NCBI GenBank assembly: GCA_965222205.1
Contig: OZ244932.1
Span: forward strand, 3,286,001 to 3,350,000
From: RHLJ01 sp965222205
GTDB taxonomy: Bacteria; Bacteroidota; Rhodothermia; Balneolales; Balneolaceae
Length of the DNA: 64,000 bases
Direction of reading: 5' to 3'
Numbering within the stretch: the stretch's first letter is position 1; each line of letters starts with the position of its first letter. The notes beneath the pieces were generated by a model, which saw only the letters and a program-made list of their open reading frames with translations, did no database searches and was not told where the DNA came from. Below, in pieces: positions 41,458-50,009 of the stretch. The translations under genes and the position numbers were made by a program.

Positions 41458-41465
41458 TATCTTTA
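41458..41465 (+). promoter_or_regulatory. Putative -7 element before nadC
   Basis: TATCTTTA resembles the Bacteroidota -7 consensus (TAnnTTTG). The surrounding TATCTTTATCGCCCTT is nearly the same as the sequence before nqrA (56576). No clear TTG partner is found at the ideal spacing. Confidence 0.4.
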
Positions 41466-41510
41466 TCGCCCTTTGAAAATAGCCAAAATCGAGCAGGCAA
41501 GCACTTTTTC

Positions 41511-42344
41511 ATGAACAAACTTTGGTTTCAAAAAATAATCCAGCAAGCTCTTGTGGAAGACCTTGGAATGGGCGATCTAACTACCCGCTCCATCTTCACA
41601 CAAGATACATCTTCAGCGGGAACATTTACTGCAAAAGCTAGTGGTGTGCTCTCAGGACTGGATTGTTTACACTTAGTTTATGAAGAGCTTGGCGGATCAG
41701 TTTCTGTGGATTTATTAAAAGCAGATGGTGATGCTGTTTCTAAAGGGGATCTCATTGCTAAGGTGAATGGTTCGGTTTCGGCATTGCTTTCTGGTGAACG
41801 GGTGATTTTGAATTTAATTCAACACATGAGTGGTATTGCAACTTCTACCAGTGATGTAGTTTCTTTACTGGATGATGATTCTATCACTATAACCGATACC
41901 CGTAAAACGTTGGCCGGTTTGCGGGCTCTGCAAAAGTACGCCGTTACCTGTGGTGGTGGAAAGAATCATCGTTTTCGGCTTGACGATGGTGTGATGATCA
42001 AGGATAATCACATAAAAGCGGCTGGAAGTATTTCCAAAGCAGTTGAGATCGTTCGTGCTAAAGTTGGGCACATGGTCAAAATTGAAGTAGAAACGGAAAC
42101 GAAAGACCAGGTGTTAGAGGCCGTGGAGTCAGGTGCCGATATTATCATGCTTGATAACCGGAATCCTGCGGAAGTAAAAGAGCTTGTATCGATAATTCCT
42201 GATGGAATTATTGTGGAAGTATCGGGGGGAATTACTCCCGAGAATATTGCGGACTACAAAGGATGTGGGGCGCAAATTATTTCATTGGGATGGTTAACCC
42301 ACTCAGTGAATGCATTGGATATTAGTTTTAACTTGGAAAAGTAA
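41511..42344 (+). CDS. nadC: NadC, nicotinate-nucleotide pyrophosphorylase (carboxylating)
   Basis: Converts quinolinate and PRPP to nicotinate mononucleotide, the step after NadA. The 277-residue protein has the usual length. Signatures include EDLGMGDLTTRSIF at the start, GERVILNLIQHMSGIAT, TRKTLAGLRALQKYAV, CGGGKNHRFRLDDGVMIKDN and the barrel end VSGGITPENIADY, including the quinolinate-binding Arg and Lys residues. nadA follows after 72 bp containing an inverted repeat. nadB (aspartate oxidase) is not in the window. Confidence 0.96.
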   Translation: MNKLWFQKIIQQALVEDLGMGDLTTRSIFTQDTSSAGTFTAKASGVLSGLDCLHLVYEELGGSVSVDLLKADGDAVSKGDLIAKVNGSVSALLSGERVILNLIQHMSGIATSTSDVVSLLDDDSITITDTRKTLAGLRALQKYAVTCGGGKNHRFRLDDGVMIKDNHIKAAGSISKAVEIVRAKVGHMVKIEVETETKDQVLEAVESGADIIMLDNRNPAEVKELVSIIPDGIIVEVSGGITPENIADYKGCGAQIISLGWLTHSVNALDISFNLEK

Positions 42345-42346
42345 GC

Positions 42347-42407
42347 GCCACAAAAACACAAAATCACTAAATTTTAGTTACCTTTTGTGCCTTGGTGATT
42401 TAGTGGC
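42347..42407. repeat. Inverted repeat element between nadC and nadA
   Basis: Begins GCCACAAAAACACAAAATC and ends GATTTAGTGGC, the two ends being imperfect complements of each other. A partial copy of the same end occurs at 25998-26013. Repeats of this GCCAC/GTGGC kind are dispersed in many genomes of this group. It lies within a likely operon and would form a long hairpin in the transcript. Confidence 0.65.
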
Positions 42408-42416
42408 AGAGTTATT

Positions 42417-43526
42417 ATGGATGTACTAGACATTTTAGAAATTGAATCAGAAGTATCGCTACCGAAGCGATATAGCGAGCTTTCTGTACAGGAGATGGAA
42501 GCCCGTGTAAAAGAGATCAAAGAAAAATTCGGAGATCGGCTTTTTATTCCTGGTCACCACTACCAAAAGGATGAAGTGATCCAGTTTGCTGATGCCAGGG
42601 GTGATTCCCTTCAACTCGCCAGAATTTGTGCCAAACTTCCCGAAGCTGAATTTATCGTTTTTTGCGGAGTTCACTTTATGGCTGAAACCGCTGATATGCT
42701 TACAGGCACCAATCAAAAAGTGATTTTACCCGATTTGCGTGCCGGTTGTTCGATGGCAGATATGGCTGATATAGATCAGACCGAAAAAGGCTGGGAAAAA
42801 ATGCAGGAAATTTGGGGAGACAGCATTCTTCCTCTTACGTATGTGAATTCTACCGCTGCCATCAAGGGATTTGTAGGCAAAAACGGGGGCGCTTGTGTAA
42901 CGTCAGGAAATGCCGGGAAAATGCTGAAGTGGGCATTCACTCAGAAAGAACGCATTCTGTTTTTGCCGGATCAGCATCTTGGTAGAAATACAGCCTATGA
43001 TCTAGGAGTTCCTCTGGAACAAATGGCCGTGTATGCTCCTCTTACTCAATCGTTCGAATATGAAGGCGAATGGGAAGATGTAAAAGTGATTCTTTGGAAG
43101 GGACATTGTTCAGTGCATGAGAAATTCAACGTTCAGCACATCGAGAATCTTCGAAAAACTCAGCCGGACATGAACATTATTGTTCATCCGGAATGTACAT
43201 ATGAGGTGGTTCGGGCGTCTGATTATAATGGCTCTACTAACTTCATCATTAAGACTATTGAAGCTGCTCCAGCTGGCAGTAAGTGGGCGATTGGAACCGA
43301 GATGAATCTGGTGAACCGAATAGCAGACGAACATCCGGATAAGGAAATTGTATCGCTTAATCCATTTATGTGCCCATGTCTAACCATGAACCGGATTGAT
43401 CTTCCACACTTATTATGGAGCCTCGAAAAGCTGGAAGAAGGGGAAGTGGTGAATCATATTTCCGTTTCTGAAGAGATTACTAAGAATGCAGTACTTTCTT
43501 TAGAGAGGATGCTGGAGAGGAGCTAG
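42417..43526 (+). CDS. nadA: NadA, quinolinate synthase
   Basis: A [4Fe-4S] enzyme condensing iminoaspartate with dihydroxyacetone phosphate to quinolinate. The 369-residue product shows the three cluster cysteines of the family in IVFCGVHFMAETADML, VHPECTYEV and FMCPCLTMNR. Substrate-binding segments PGHHYQKDEVIQFADARGDS (start GHHY), GCSMADM and YVNSTAAIKGF are intact. The tail is of the longer type. The divergent cysteine desulfurase upstream of nadC is the likely sulfur source. Confidence 0.96.
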   Translation: MDVLDILEIESEVSLPKRYSELSVQEMEARVKEIKEKFGDRLFIPGHHYQKDEVIQFADARGDSLQLARICAKLPEAEFIVFCGVHFMAETADMLTGTNQKVILPDLRAGCSMADMADIDQTEKGWEKMQEIWGDSILPLTYVNSTAAIKGFVGKNGGACVTSGNAGKMLKWAFTQKERILFLPDQHLGRNTAYDLGVPLEQMAVYAPLTQSFEYEGEWEDVKVILWKGHCSVHEKFNVQHIENLRKTQPDMNIIVHPECTYEVVRASDYNGSTNFIIKTIEAAPAGSKWAIGTEMNLVNRIADEHPDKEIVSLNPFMCPCLTMNRIDLPHLLWSLEKLEEGEVVNHISVSEEITKNAVLSLERMLERS

Positions 43527-43538
43527 AATACCATTTTC

Positions 43539-43572
43539 ATCGTAGGTGGGATTCATGAATCCCACCTACGAT
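43539..43572. repeat. Perfect 34-bp palindrome after nadA
   Basis: The sequence from ATCGTAGGTGGGATTC onward reads identically on both strands with no spacer; the centre is TCATGA. It lies 12 bp after the nadA stop. It may be a terminator-like hairpin without T-run or a REP-type element. Confidence 0.75.
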
Positions 43573-43668
43573 ATAGACAATAAATAATACTGTCCCTTAT
43601 TCCTTTCTTTATTTGTTATAGGTGTGAATTAATTACATTCAACAACACCATAACCAACAAATATTATT

Positions 43669-44040
43669 ATGACAAATTTAGAAAGAGCCTACCATATTTA
43701 TGAATTAATGGGCGAAGGAAAGCTTTTGGAAGCTTTCGACATGTATTACCATGATGACGTTGTTAAAGAAGAAGGCAACGGAGATGTGGTAGAAGGAAAA
43801 TCGGCAAACCGTGAGTTCCAGACACAATGGCTTGAAAGCCTGGAGGAAATCCATGATGCTGGAATCACCGCTGCCTCTGAAGACCCTAACAATGGGAAAG
43901 TACTTATGGAATCCTGGATTGATGCTTCATTTAAAGGCGGAGGCCGAATGAAAATTGAAGAGGTAGAAGTGCAAACGTGGGAAGATGGAAAGATCACCCA
44001 CATCCGCTTTTATTACGATTCCGCAAAAATGGGTGGGTAA
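43669..44040 (+). CDS. SnoaL/NTF2-like small protein
   Basis: A 123-residue cytoplasmic alpha+beta barrel. The opening helices (ERAYHIYELMGEGKLLEAFD) and MYYHDDVVKEEGNGDVVEGK, then the strand run MKIEEVEVQTWEDGKITHIR (shown as pattern), ending RFYYD, fit the SnoaL-like polyketide-cyclase/NTF2 superfamily. Members range from isomerases to stress proteins, and no function can be assigned. It stands alone after a 142-bp gap. Confidence 0.75.
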   Translation: MTNLERAYHIYELMGEGKLLEAFDMYYHDDVVKEEGNGDVVEGKSANREFQTQWLESLEEIHDAGITAASEDPNNGKVLMESWIDASFKGGGRMKIEEVEVQTWEDGKITHIRFYYDSAKMGG

Positions 44041-44064
44041 ATTCCTTCCCTTTTTATATTTATA

Positions 44065-44142
44065 AGTCACTCTGAGCGAAAGCAAAGAACCAGCACAAAT
44101 AAGTAACTATGCAGATTCTTCGGAAGTATCCTCAGAATGACT
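44065..44142. repeat. REP/MITE-like intergenic repeat
   Basis: Begins AGTCACTCTGAGCGAAAGC and ends CTCAGAATGACT, with inverted ends and an inner AGATTCTTCGG. Elements of the TCATTCTGAGCGAAG type are widely dispersed in bacterial genomes. It lies in the 265-bp gap before a small membrane protein gene. Confidence 0.7.
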
Positions 44143-44305
44143 ACTTCTTTTCACACCCTTTTAAAGTTCCCGGCCTTCTTCGATTTAGTATTAAGATATT
44201 TGAAAAGAGCAAAATAGTTTAACATTAAACGAACGATCTCTATTCCGCTTGAGTTACGTTTTCTGTAATTATTTAACATTAAATTATAATCACAAAATTA
44301 ATATC

Positions 44306-44542
44306 ATGATAACTGCAACCTTATCTCTTTTCTTTGCATTGGGGATTGTAATGGGAACGTTCTCTATTTCACAATTAGGATATCAGCAAAGAATAGGCGG
44401 ATTAAAAATGTTTGGAAGAGGAATAATATCATTTCTAAGAGGGTTTTTCTTTTGGCCTATACTTTTCCCACTTGGATTGAAAAATTTCAAATATAAGATG
44501 AATGTCCAACATAAAGTTGGGCGAACAGGTTTATACCAATAA
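44306..44542 (+). CDS. Small membrane protein of unknown function
   Basis: From ATG 44306 the product has 78 residues: a membrane helix at about 3-20 (TATLSLFFALGIVMGTF), a short basic loop with QRIGGLKMFGRG, a second hydrophobic segment (FLRGFFFWPILFPLGL) and a basic tail. I do not recognise a family. A TTG at 44249 extends the frame but adds a segment with no membrane-protein logic. Coding is supported only by the frame, topology and start context. Confidence 0.5.
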   Translation: MITATLSLFFALGIVMGTFSISQLGYQQRIGGLKMFGRGIISFLRGFFFWPILFPLGLKNFKYKMNVQHKVGRTGLYQ

Positions 44543-44626
44543 CCTTCTATTAAATGCATTAAGTATAAAGCCCTCAATATTTCATTGATGGCTTTTTTTA
44601 TTTATTGGTTTTTCATTCCTTTTAGG

Positions 44627-45556
44627 ATGAAAATAATTTTATTCCTTTCTTTATTTCTGATCCTTGCATGTTCGAATGTTGAACAGCCTACCCATGATAC
44701 TTCCGAACAATACATCACCGTTCTTGGCATCGCCCAAGACGCGGGGTTTCCTCAGGCGAATTGTGAAAAAGCAAACTGTAAACTATACTGGGATGGAAAA
44801 GAAGAAAAACGCCACTCCACCAGCCTTGGGCTTATTGATGAATACTCAGGGCAGCAATGGATGTTCGAGGCTACGCCTGATTTTAAAGAGCAACTTCATC
44901 ACCTTAAAGAAGAATCAGGAGCTGATGAGCTTTCCGGAATTTTTCTTACCCACGCCCATATAGGTCATTATACCGGGTTGATGCAATTAGGACACGAAGT
45001 AATGGGTGCTTCGGGAGTTCCGGTTTATACTATGCCTCGAATGAATTTATTCCTGCATGAAAATGGTCCATGGGATCAACTGGTCCGTTATGGAAATATT
45101 GAACTCATCAACCAAAGAGGAGATTCCACCATTGTAATTTCCGATAACCTTGCTGTAACCCCATTTCTGGTTCCCCACCGGGATGAATATTCCGAAACGG
45201 TAGGTTACAGAATTGAATCCCAAACTAAAAAAGTGCTCTTTATACCTGATATCAATAAATGGGATGTCTGGAAACGAAGCATAGTTGACGAAATCTCAAT
45301 GGTAGATTATGCTTTTCTGGATGCTACTTTCTTTGATCAGAATGAACTCCCAAATCGTGATATGAGAGAGATTCCACATCCATTTGTGGAAGAAAGTCTG
45401 GAACTTTTCAGTGAGCTGCCCGAATCAGAACGGGCAAAAATTATCTTCATTCATTTCAATCATACCAATCCTTTAATTCTGAATAGTATGGAGCGGAAGC
45501 AAATTGAAAACCTGGGATATAAAGTGGCTTATGAAGGGATGAAGATTGAACTGTAA
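44627..45556 (+). CDS. PqqB-like metallo-beta-lactamase-fold lipoprotein
   Basis: From ATG 44627 (AGG just before it) the product has 309 residues with lipobox LILAC at Cys15. It belongs to the MBL-fold group usually annotated as PqqB-like: VLGIAQDAGFPQANCEKANC with paired cysteines C46/C51 (shown in part), RHSTSLGLID, the metal motif THAHIGHYTGL (H109, H111, H114), later VPHRDEYSETVGYRIES and IFIHFNHTNP. The usual Asp of HxHxDH is Gly, as in this subgroup. No pqqA, C, D or E is present, so a PQQ role is unlikely. Probably a periplasmic hydrolase. Confidence 0.8.
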   Translation: MKIILFLSLFLILACSNVEQPTHDTSEQYITVLGIAQDAGFPQANCEKANCKLYWDGKEEKRHSTSLGLIDEYSGQQWMFEATPDFKEQLHHLKEESGADELSGIFLTHAHIGHYTGLMQLGHEVMGASGVPVYTMPRMNLFLHENGPWDQLVRYGNIELINQRGDSTIVISDNLAVTPFLVPHRDEYSETVGYRIESQTKKVLFIPDINKWDVWKRSIVDEISMVDYAFLDATFFDQNELPNRDMREIPHPFVEESLELFSELPESERAKIIFIHFNHTNPLILNSMERKQIENLGYKVAYEGMKIEL

Positions 45557-45567
45557 AATTATGTCCG

Positions 45568-45939
45568 ATGAATAACCTCTTGAATGTTTCCCCAGTCCTT
45601 CCTGCCAACGATGTTAAAGCAGAAATTGAATTCTTCGAAAAACTGGGTTTTGAAAATGTGTATGATTCCCTTCGATATTCAGATAAACTGGATTATGCTG
45701 TAGTTGCCCGTGATGGCCAGTTTCTTCATCTTCAGTTTCAGTTTGAGGAAGATATGCCTTCTAAAAATGCTGCTCAGCAAACTAAGATCTGGGTGAATGA
45801 CTTAGATATACTTGAAAAAGAGTACCGGGAAAGCGGTTTTGAGATCAATCGTAAGGATGGTACTCCCTGGGGGACTGATGAGTTTAGTTTCTATTCCCCG
45901 AATCACAATGCCATTATTTTCGTGAAGGATTTGGGGTAA
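45568..45939 (+). CDS. Single-domain VOC protein (bleomycin-resistance-like)
   Basis: A 123-residue VOC-fold protein. It starts with SPVLPANDVKAEIEFFEKLG and has the two beta-alpha-beta-beta modules joined at about residue 65; HLQFQFEEDM and KIWVNDLDILEKEY mark the second half, and the end FSFYSPNHNAIIFVKD matches the bleomycin-resistance/Glo_EDI_BRP pattern. Related dimeric proteins bind bleomycin-type compounds; resistance should not be assumed without test. It starts 11 bp after the PqqB-like gene and may share its transcript. Confidence 0.8.
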   Translation: MNNLLNVSPVLPANDVKAEIEFFEKLGFENVYDSLRYSDKLDYAVVARDGQFLHLQFQFEEDMPSKNAAQQTKIWVNDLDILEKEYRESGFEINRKDGTPWGTDEFSFYSPNHNAIIFVKDLG

Positions 45940-46030
45940 AAGCACTCCCGGAGTTTACAGTAATTTTCTCATGGGAACATTCTTTTTTCTTATCAAACGA
46001 AGTGATAAAAACGTCACTTTATAACCGTTC

Positions 46031-46453
46031 TCATTTCACACCCGAACCCTTCGCCAGCCACCAGGGGTGAACTTCCACCGCCAAACGACCGGCTTTCACC
46101 ATTGGATCATTGTTGGCATACTCAACCGCTTGTTCCATAGTAGCTACGTTGTATACAGAAAATCCCCGGATGTCTCCTTCGCCGCCCGTTGGCCCATTCA
46201 GGTTGATAATTCCCTGCTCGTACAATCCTCCCAGATAAGCCAGATGTTGTTCCTGAAGAGTAGCTGCTTCTTCTTCACTTTGATTACGGTTGGGACCACT
46301 TTTTAAAAACACGATAAAGTACTTCTGCATAGTAATATTTTCTCCGCCCCACTCCATATCAAAGGTTTCGGGCTGTAGGGTAGAGGTGGAATCCTGTGCG
46401 AAGAGGATAGGTGAAACGAAAAACAGAACGAGTAGGTGAAGGAGCGTCTTCAT
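46031..46453 (-). CDS. Exported YciI-like protein
   Basis: A 140-residue protein. A signal peptide (MKTLLHLLVLFFVSPILFAQ) precedes a YciI/DGPF-type ferredoxin-like domain: KYFIVFLKSGPNRNQSEE, QEQHLAYLGGLYEQGIINL with the conserved His, GDIRGFSVYNVATMEQAV and the end AVEVHPWWLAKG. Most YciI proteins are cytoplasmic; export here is unusual but this subgroup is seen in Bacteroidota. Reaction unknown; some YciI domains are dehalogenases or isomerases. Confidence 0.8.
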   Translation of the reverse strand: MKTLLHLLVLFFVSPILFAQDSTSTLQPETFDMEWGGENITMQKYFIVFLKSGPNRNQSEEEAATLQEQHLAYLGGLYEQGIINLNGPTGGEGDIRGFSVYNVATMEQAVEYANNDPMVKAGRLAVEVHPWWLAKGSGVK

Positions 46454-46498
46454 AATATGAGTTTTCTAGTTAGAAATTGATTGCGTGTAAGTACGGAA

Positions 46499-48616
46499 TC
46501 AATTCTCAACTATCAACATAAACTCAAGCCACTCTTGTTGTTCCTGAATTCGTTCAAGGTATCTGGGACGAAGTTCAAGAGCAGAAACATTATCAATCCA
46601 TTGTTGAGCTTCCTCGAACTCTTTCAGGAAAACCAGCCGGTCTATAAGTGAGAGGTATTGATTATACCAGTCTGTATTTAACTCTTTATCAATAAGCAGC
46701 GCGGAGTATGTGGGGAGCATATCAAGTAGCTCAAGCTCAATAGCTTTTTGTGAGAGTAACAATTGGTTAGGCAAGTTGAGCCCGGGAATAATAGAGTCAG
46801 CGATTTGGTCTTGATATTGGGTCTGAATAAAAACTTTCCAATTGAGCGTATCGGTCCTCAGTTCAAAAGAATACTTAAAGTTCCTTGGTGAAGGATCGGG
46901 AAGAATATCCCATGCACTTTCTAATTCATTATATGCTTGTTCCCAATCACCCTGAAAAGCAAAAGCATCTGCTTTCATTAAAAGAAATTGTGGGATTGAA
47001 TCGCTCAGGCTTACTTCTTCAACTACGCTTTCGTATCCCTTAAAACGAAGTTGGTATTGCAGCCATTTTTGTTTGATGATCGGGTTCTCAGGTGCCATTT
47101 GATATAGTTCTTCAACTATGGGTAAGGCTTGCCCATATATCTCGAGGGTTTCCAGAAAGCGAATATCATCCCATAACGCCATAACCGGACTAACCACATG
47201 TGGACAAGCTTTCTGGAAGATTGAACGCTGACTAAAAATAAATGCTGAGTTTTGCTGATCCAGAGAATCAAGGGACACTTGTGGCAGAGATTGCTGCCAT
47301 CCGGAAACCAGACTATCAAAAGGAATTTGGTAAGCAGATTCAAAATCTGAGTTGGCGTACGCTTCTTTGAAATTGGAGACCGGGTATTGTTCCAGTAAAT
47401 AATTCACAAAAGAACCTGCCGTTGTATAACTGATGGCTCCAGCGCTTGAGTAGAACCCTTTGAAAGAAAGAGCTGCTTCCATTTGTTCAACGGAAGGATA
47501 TGGAGGTTCAGCTGCCATGATTTGATCCAGAGTAGATTCTGGTGATGCATCTTTGGCAATTCCCTCAGCAAGACCTTCAATCAAACCAATACTCCAGCTT
47601 CCATTGAACAAGGTATTCCCAAACTGCTTGGAAATCACATGAACCATCTCATGTTTAAGAACTCCATCCAAATGCTCCTTTGCGATATGAAGTTGGTCCT
47701 GTTCCAGCCAAATAGGAACATAACTGGTGAACTTAGCACCTACCAACTCTTTCTTTTCCCATGCACTTGAATAAAGATAACTTTCAATCTTTCTGTTTTT
47801 GGGCCAGTCAATTTCAAGCTCAGCAACAATTTGCTGAAAATGAAATTCATGCTTTAAAGCCCAATATTCAATTTCCGAAGGGGAGAAGTGTCTTCCCGAA
47901 TAATAAATGTCAAAATGAGAGGTTTGAAGGGCGGTTTTTTGAGTTTGAAGTCTACTATCAGGAGTGATGATCCCAATTAGAGGTAGGAATAAGTAAGAAA
48001 AGAATAAGATTAAAACAGAGAAAGACAAGGTAAGTTTAACACTTATCGAGCGTTTCCAATCAGGTAAAAACCAGAGAAAGACAATCCATGCGAAAGTAAT
48101 TACTCGAAACAAAACCAGGTTCCAACCAACGGTAACGGTTTCATCATAAATGGGACCAGGCCATGCGCCCCAAACATGATTAAAAAAGTAAACTTGAGGG
48201 AGTGTAAGAAACTCAATCAAAAGCACCCCAACTGAGATAAATAGCAGAGTAAATACCGTAAGTACAGCTGGTACAGGAGCCATGATCTTCCGATAAAAAC
48301 GACCGATCGTAATTCCGAAAAGTACCGCAGGAATAGGAACCAGAATCCAAAAGCCAAATCCATGCCCGGTAAAACATCCCCGAATCAGTGAGAATAAAAA
48401 TAGAGGAAGCCCAAACAGATAAACTGCCCTAAGTACTTTATAGATTACTTTCGAGTCACTTTTAAGAACCAGTCGCGAGGCTGAAATCCCGCCCCACAAA
48501 CAACCGAATACAGCGGCGAGAATAGCAGATTCAAAATGGAAATCACCCAGCAAGGGAAGGGGCAGGAAGAGGCATCCCAGAAAAACAGGAACTAAATTTC
48601 TTATCACTTTTTTCAA
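46499..48616 (-). CDS. Polytopic membrane protein with extracellular gluzincin-type peptidase domain
   Basis: A 705-residue protein. The first 220 residues hold six or seven membrane helices. A periplasmic domain follows (HFDIYYSGRHFSPSEIEYW) with the zinc motif KH322-EMVH326-VI and the third-ligand segment GLIEGLAEGIAKD, matching the peptidase MA-like group. Later residues (about 490-700) form helical, TPR-like repeats (EIYGQALPIVEELYQMAPENP). The architecture of membrane bundle, metallopeptidase and TPR-like tail suggests processing or surveillance of envelope proteins. No known named family is recognised beyond MA-like. Confidence 0.75.
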   Translation of the reverse strand: MKKVIRNLVPVFLGCLFLPLPLLGDFHFESAILAAVFGCLWGGISASRLVLKSDSKVIYKVLRAVYLFGLPLFLFSLIRGCFTGHGFGFWILVPIPAVLFGITIGRFYRKIMAPVPAVLTVFTLLFISVGVLLIEFLTLPQVYFFNHVWGAWPGPIYDETVTVGWNLVLFRVITFAWIVFLWFLPDWKRSISVKLTLSFSVLILFFSYLFLPLIGIITPDSRLQTQKTALQTSHFDIYYSGRHFSPSEIEYWALKHEFHFQQIVAELEIDWPKNRKIESYLYSSAWEKKELVGAKFTSYVPIWLEQDQLHIAKEHLDGVLKHEMVHVISKQFGNTLFNGSWSIGLIEGLAEGIAKDASPESTLDQIMAAEPPYPSVEQMEAALSFKGFYSSAGAISYTTAGSFVNYLLEQYPVSNFKEAYANSDFESAYQIPFDSLVSGWQQSLPQVSLDSLDQQNSAFIFSQRSIFQKACPHVVSPVMALWDDIRFLETLEIYGQALPIVEELYQMAPENPIIKQKWLQYQLRFKGYESVVEEVSLSDSIPQFLLMKADAFAFQGDWEQAYNELESAWDILPDPSPRNFKYSFELRTDTLNWKVFIQTQYQDQIADSIIPGLNLPNQLLLSQKAIELELLDMLPTYSALLIDKELNTDWYNQYLSLIDRLVFLKEFEEAQQWIDNVSALELRPRYLERIQEQQEWLEFMLIVEN

Positions 48617-48671
48617 GAACCCAGATATTGATTATAAGCAGGTAGATAAGGAATTACCGGCTTTGTGTCTA

Positions 48672-49058
48672 CTACGATCCCAGCTCAGCTGCAGCAAACA
48701 CCCAATACATCAGCCAGAACTGAATTGGTAGCCGGATTAAGGTTGCCAACGTATACAATGAATAACCTCTCTTTTTATATGCTTTTCTGAACATATCGAT
48801 GTTGGCAGGAAAAACTGCTGCCAACAAAAGGATAAGTCCGATGGCTGCAAATGATTTGCTGAATGGAATCATAATTCCTACTCCTCCAAGCACCTCAAAA
48901 ACCCCACTCCAGAATACCATAGCTTTGTGATATGGCACATAATTGGGCATTATTTTCATGTACATTTTTGGAAAAATGAAATGCAGAATACCTGCGATAA
49001 TGAACATTCCACCAATCAGGTACACGTGGTTAGATATGTCTGAGAAAAACTCGCCCAC
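48672..49058 (-). CDS. DoxX-like membrane protein
   Basis: A 128-residue protein with four membrane helices of the DoxX/DoxD-like family: VYLIGGMFIIAGILHF, then FPKMYMKIMPNYVPYHKAMV, FEVLGGVGIMIPFSK and a final helix LPIQFWLMYWVFAAA. Family members are linked to thiol redox or quinone reactions, but this short type has no assigned function. Its ATG overlaps the stop of the proline dehydrogenase gene by 1 bp, so the two are coupled. Confidence 0.85.
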   Translation of the reverse strand: MGEFFSDISNHVYLIGGMFIIAGILHFIFPKMYMKIMPNYVPYHKAMVFWSGVFEVLGGVGIMIPFSKSFAAIGLILLLAAVFPANIDMFRKAYKKRGYSLYTLATLIRLPIQFWLMYWVFAAAELGS

Positions 49059-49912
49059 TATTTCTTGAACATTGCAGTCAGTACAAAAAAGACGTTTTCT
49101 TTACGTTCCATTAAGCGGCGACTGAAATAGGGAAACCAATCCGACCCAAAGGGAACATAGACTCTTGTTCGATATCCAAGCTCGGTTAAATCGACCATGG
49201 TTTGCTCACGGAGTCCATACAGCATTTGGATTTCAAAAGAATCAGGTGGAATATTTTGATCAGCAGTGTATTCACGAAGCCAGTTAATAAGCTCGTCATC
49301 ATGAGTTCCAAATCGTGGAAACGTGGTTTTAGCAAGAAGAATCTTCGCGCATTCTTTCCACGCCTCCCGGATAGTCGGCATATCCTGATGGGCAATTCCG
49401 GCAGGTTCTTTATAAGCACCTTTTACAAGCCTGATGTCTATTCCTAGTTCAGCAAGTTCTTTAATGTCATCCACACTTCGGTGCAGCATCGATTGGATTA
49501 CCGTTCCGATGTGCTTTGCTCCATATTTAGTATGAGCCTCTTTTACTAAGTCTATAGTGACCTGAGTATAATCGCTTCCTTCCATATCAACCCGTACGAA
49601 TTGATTCTGCTCACTGGCTACATCCAATAACTTAAACAGATTTTCCCGACAATAATCCTCATCAATGTCCAATCCCATCATGGTTAGTTTGATGGAAATA
49701 CTGCTTAAGAGTTCGTGCTCTTTAATCCCGTTTAGCAAGCGGATATAAGAATCAACGGTCTCATCAGCAGTAGCTTTATCTTTTACGTTTTCCCCAAGAA
49801 GGTCGAGAGTCAGGCGAAGATTTTTATTATTCAGATACTGAGCTTTTGGTATAGATTGCTGGAAATTCTCTCCGGCTACAAACCGCTTAGCGAGTACAAA
49901 AGGTAGTTTCAT
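49058..49912 (-). CDS. Proline dehydrogenase (single-domain)
   Basis: An FAD enzyme oxidising proline to pyrroline-5-carboxylate, feeding electrons to quinone. The 284-residue product is the short, single-domain type. Family signatures in order: ISIKLTMMGLDID, VRVDMEGSDYT, RLVKGAYKEP, FPRFGTHDDELI, EIQMLYGLR and the substrate-binding end RVYVPFGSDWFPYFSRRLMER (quoted to 20). The matching P5C dehydrogenase is not in the window. No transporter is adjacent. Confidence 0.92.
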   Translation of the reverse strand: MKLPFVLAKRFVAGENFQQSIPKAQYLNNKNLRLTLDLLGENVKDKATADETVDSYIRLLNGIKEHELLSSISIKLTMMGLDIDEDYCRENLFKLLDVASEQNQFVRVDMEGSDYTQVTIDLVKEAHTKYGAKHIGTVIQSMLHRSVDDIKELAELGIDIRLVKGAYKEPAGIAHQDMPTIREAWKECAKILLAKTTFPRFGTHDDELINWLREYTADQNIPPDSFEIQMLYGLREQTMVDLTELGYRTRVYVPFGSDWFPYFSRRLMERKENVFFVLTAMFKK

Positions 49913-50009
49913 TCACATGTATAATTAGTTATCAAATAAAAATACGGAATACCACAGCTTTCTTCCTACAACGAAATTCCGGTAACGTTCAGAAAGATGA
50001 GACGTCTGT

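Noticed and set aside
44585..44626. Longer start for the PqqB-like gene at 44585
   Set aside because: It adds a second hydrophobic stretch before a normal lipobox signal; ATG 44627 has AGG directly upstream.
44627..45556. Calling this gene pqqB
   Set aside because: No other pqq gene is present and the product is a lipoprotein; only fold-level similarity is supported.
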